A stretch of 6,471 nucleotides of DNA from Bacilli bacterium (GTDB lineage: Bacteria > Bacillota_I > Bacilli_A > RF39 > UBA660). The stretch covers positions 1 to 6,471 of the forward strand of contig JAAWDB010000013.1 in the NCBI GenBank assembly GCA_022793555.1, given 5' to 3'. Of the stretch, positions 5,294 to 6,471 are shown one piece after another; the stretch's first letter is position 1, and each line of letters starts with the position of its first letter. The notes beneath the pieces were generated by a model. It had not been told where the DNA came from, ran no database searches, and saw nothing but the letters and a program-made list of their open reading frames with translations. The translations under genes were made by a program, and so were the position numbers.

Positions 5294-5991
5294 TATTTTT
5301 TCCCTCCTCGTTTACTATTTTTACCAACGGTATTATAATCAGGAATTGCTCCTAAAATAACCATTTCCATTTTTGACTCTACTTGTTCCACACTTTTAAT
5401 TGTATTATCTAAAAAGAATACTAAAAATAATAAACCAAAAGCGACAAATACACCAGCAAAAGCACTTATCAAAATAGACTTAACATAATTCATATTCGCA
5501 GGATTATCACTAACAACCGCTTTATCCAAAATCGTTACATTCTTAATATTATAAAGAGTTTGAATCTCTTTACTAAAAATATCTGCTACCTCATTAGCTA
5601 TATCTTTTGCAATCACACGATTAGAATCCATAACAGTAATATTTAAAATCATTGAATCAGTAACGGCCTTAATTTTAATACTTCCAGCCAAACTACCTGC
5701 AGAACGATTCAATTTTAAATTATTAACAACTTGCTCCAAAACATTACGACTTGTAATAATTTCTTGATAAGTCGGAATCATTTTAGTATTTAAAGTAATA
5801 TCATTTGTCGTAATCTTACTATCTCCACTAGTACCCGTTAACGTTAAAGAAACCTCAGAAGTATACATGGGTCTTTGTACAACAATAAAGTAAAACAAAC
5901 AAATAATAAGAACAAAAAACATGACTAAAACAAAAAACAAAACATGCTTTTTAATATAATTTAAAAATTCTATAATATTAATCTCTTCCAT
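5293..5991 (-). CDS. cpsC: Capsule chain-length and kinase-activator protein (CpsC/CapA, Wzz family)
   Basis: CpsC-type proteins anchor and activate the CpsD kinase at the membrane and set polysaccharide chain length and export. The start ATG 5991-5989 follows GGAGGA (6002-5997) by 5 nt; a longer frame from a TTG at 6015 would bury that site. The 232-residue product has a short cytoplasmic N-terminus (MEEINIIEFLNYIKKH), helix 1 at about 17-38 and an extracellular Wzz domain. The family's proline-containing motif DNPANMNYVKS (162-172) precedes helix 2 at about 172-194. The cytoplasmic tail of about 38 residues, ending in KNSKRGGKK, would contact CpsD. The codons for RGGKK also serve as the cpsD ribosome binding site. 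An extended -10 promoter sits just upstream, so cpsC can head a transcript of cpsC-cpsD-ugd-vanZ. Confidence 0.94.
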   Translation of the reverse strand: MEEINIIEFLNYIKKHVLFFVLVMFFVLIICLFYFIVVQRPMYTSEVSLTLTGTSGDSKITTNDITLNTKMIPTYQEIITSRNVLEQVVNNLKLNRSAGSLAGSIKIKAVTDSMILNITVMDSNRVIAKDIANEVADIFSKEIQTLYNIKNVTILDKAVVSDNPANMNYVKSILISAFAGVFVAFGLLFLVFFLDNTIKSVEQVESKMEMVILGAIPDYNTVGKNSKRGGKK

Positions 5992-6017
5992 AAAAATCCT
6001 CCATACTTTATACAACT

Positions 6018-6026
6018 ATTATATCA
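6018..6026 (-). promoter_or_regulatory. Extended -10 promoter for cpsC
   Basis: The minus strand reads TGATATAAT (6026-6018), a perfect TATAAT with an upstream TG. No clear -35 box is visible, as is common with extended -10 promoters. Transcription from about 6011 would leave a 20-nt leader before the cpsC ATG with its GGAGGA site. No terminator separates it from the epimerase gene, so read-through could add to expression. Confidence 0.6.
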
Positions 6027-6052
6027 TACAAACATTTAATCTTCACCATAAA

Positions 6053-6471
6053 CTACTTTCTATACCATTCAACAAATTTCCTAATACCCTCTTCAAAAGT
6101 AGTTTTCGGCTCGTAACCAAGTAAAGTTTTTGCCTTATTAATATCAGCATAAGTTCGATCAACATCCCCCGGTTGCATAGGCATTTGATTAATCTTAGGC
6201 TCAATATTTAAAGCACGACCAATAGTTTCTATCATTTCTTTCAAACTAATTGGATGATTACTTCCAATATTTAAAATTTCATAAACACTTTTGTGATTCA
6301 TGACATAATCACAAGAACGACATATTCCATCTACAATATCATCAATATAAGTATAATCTCTTGAAGTACTTCCATCTCCAAACATTGGAATTTCCTCACC
6401 GTTTAACATAAGCCTAGTAAACTTATTAATGGCTAAATCTGGTCTTTGTTTTGGTCCATATACTGTAAAAA
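6053..6471 (-). CDS. UDP-glucuronate 4-epimerase-like NAD-dependent epimerase (C-terminal part)
   Basis: Only the last 138 codons, about 40 percent of a usual 310-350 residue enzyme, are in the window; the frame is open at the right edge. The fragment begins FTVYGPKQRPDLAI, the conserved segment of short-chain dehydrogenase-type sugar-nucleotide epimerases. It continues with MFGDGSTSRDYTYIDDIVDGI, covering the substrate-binding region, then MPMQPGDVDRTYADINKA and FEEGIRKFVEWY near the end. The QPGDV...TYAD and final FVEWY motifs are typical of UDP-glucuronate 4-epimerases, which interconvert UDP-GlcA and UDP-GalA. The Rossmann loop and Tyr-x-x-x-Lys catalytic pair would lie outside the window. 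Having ugd nearby supports this substrate, but UDP-glucose or UDP-GlcNAc epimerase activity is not excluded. The first internal ATG (6409) is not the start. Confidence 0.88.
   Translation of the reverse strand, partial: FTVYGPKQRPDLAINKFTRLMLNGEEIPMFGDGSTSRDYTYIDDIVDGICRSCDYVMNHKSVYEILNIGSNHPISLKEMIETIGRALNIEPKINQMPMQPGDVDRTYADINKAKTLLGYEPKTTFEEGIRKFVEWYRK

Noticed and set aside
5169..5360. Plus-strand ORF of 63 codons across the cpsD/cpsC junction
   Set aside because: Antisense to two recognised genes and without a start signal.
6053..6409. Epimerase as a complete 118-residue protein starting at ATG 6409
   Set aside because: The frame continues upstream to the window edge through the conserved VYGP-x-Q-RPD segment, so this ATG is internal.

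Overview
This AT-rich window comes from a capsule or exopolysaccharide locus of a low-GC Gram-positive bacterium (Bacillota). The evidence is the split CpsC/CpsD tyrosine-kinase pair, a three-helix LytR-CpsA-Psr (LCP) protein, strong AGGAGG-type ribosome binding sites, a TTG start, and short AT-rich terminators with T tracts. An Erysipelotrichia-like gut organism would fit, but that is an impression and not a demonstrated placement. All genes found lie on the minus strand, so transcription runs from position 6471 towards 1.

In transcription order, the window opens with the C-terminal part of a UDP-glucuronate 4-epimerase-like enzyme (6053-6471, cut by the edge). Next come cpsC (5293-5991), cpsD (4607-5293, overlapping cpsC by one base) and ugd, UDP-glucose 6-dehydrogenase (3401-4567, TTG start). 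A 20-codon ORF with an excellent ribosome binding site (3295-3357) then overlaps the start of a VanZ-family membrane protein (2816-3295), which ends in a terminator. A separate module follows: a 38-residue membrane microprotein (2580-2696) and an unrecognised 178-residue soluble protein (2007-2543), again closed by a terminator. Then comes a CpsA-type LCP protein (465-1916) with its own candidate promoter and terminator. Last is the N-terminal 128 codons of a polytopic membrane protein (1-384), cut by the left edge.

Functionally, Ugd makes UDP-glucuronate and the epimerase would convert it to UDP-galacturonate, so the polymer probably contains uronic acid. CpsC and CpsD form the membrane adaptor and cytoplasmic kinase that control chain length and export. 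The LCP protein is the expected enzyme class for attaching the finished glycan to the cell wall. No glycosyltransferase, flippase, polymerase or CpsB-type phosphatase is visible here; they would have to lie outside the window.

No rRNA, tRNA, mobile element, CRISPR array or wholly new multi-gene system was found. The least explained items are the two tiny ORFs, the 178-residue protein of unknown function, a possible loss of a conserved arginine in the LCP domain, and a recurring extended -10 promoter motif (TGA followed by a TATAAT-like hexamer) ahead of four genes.
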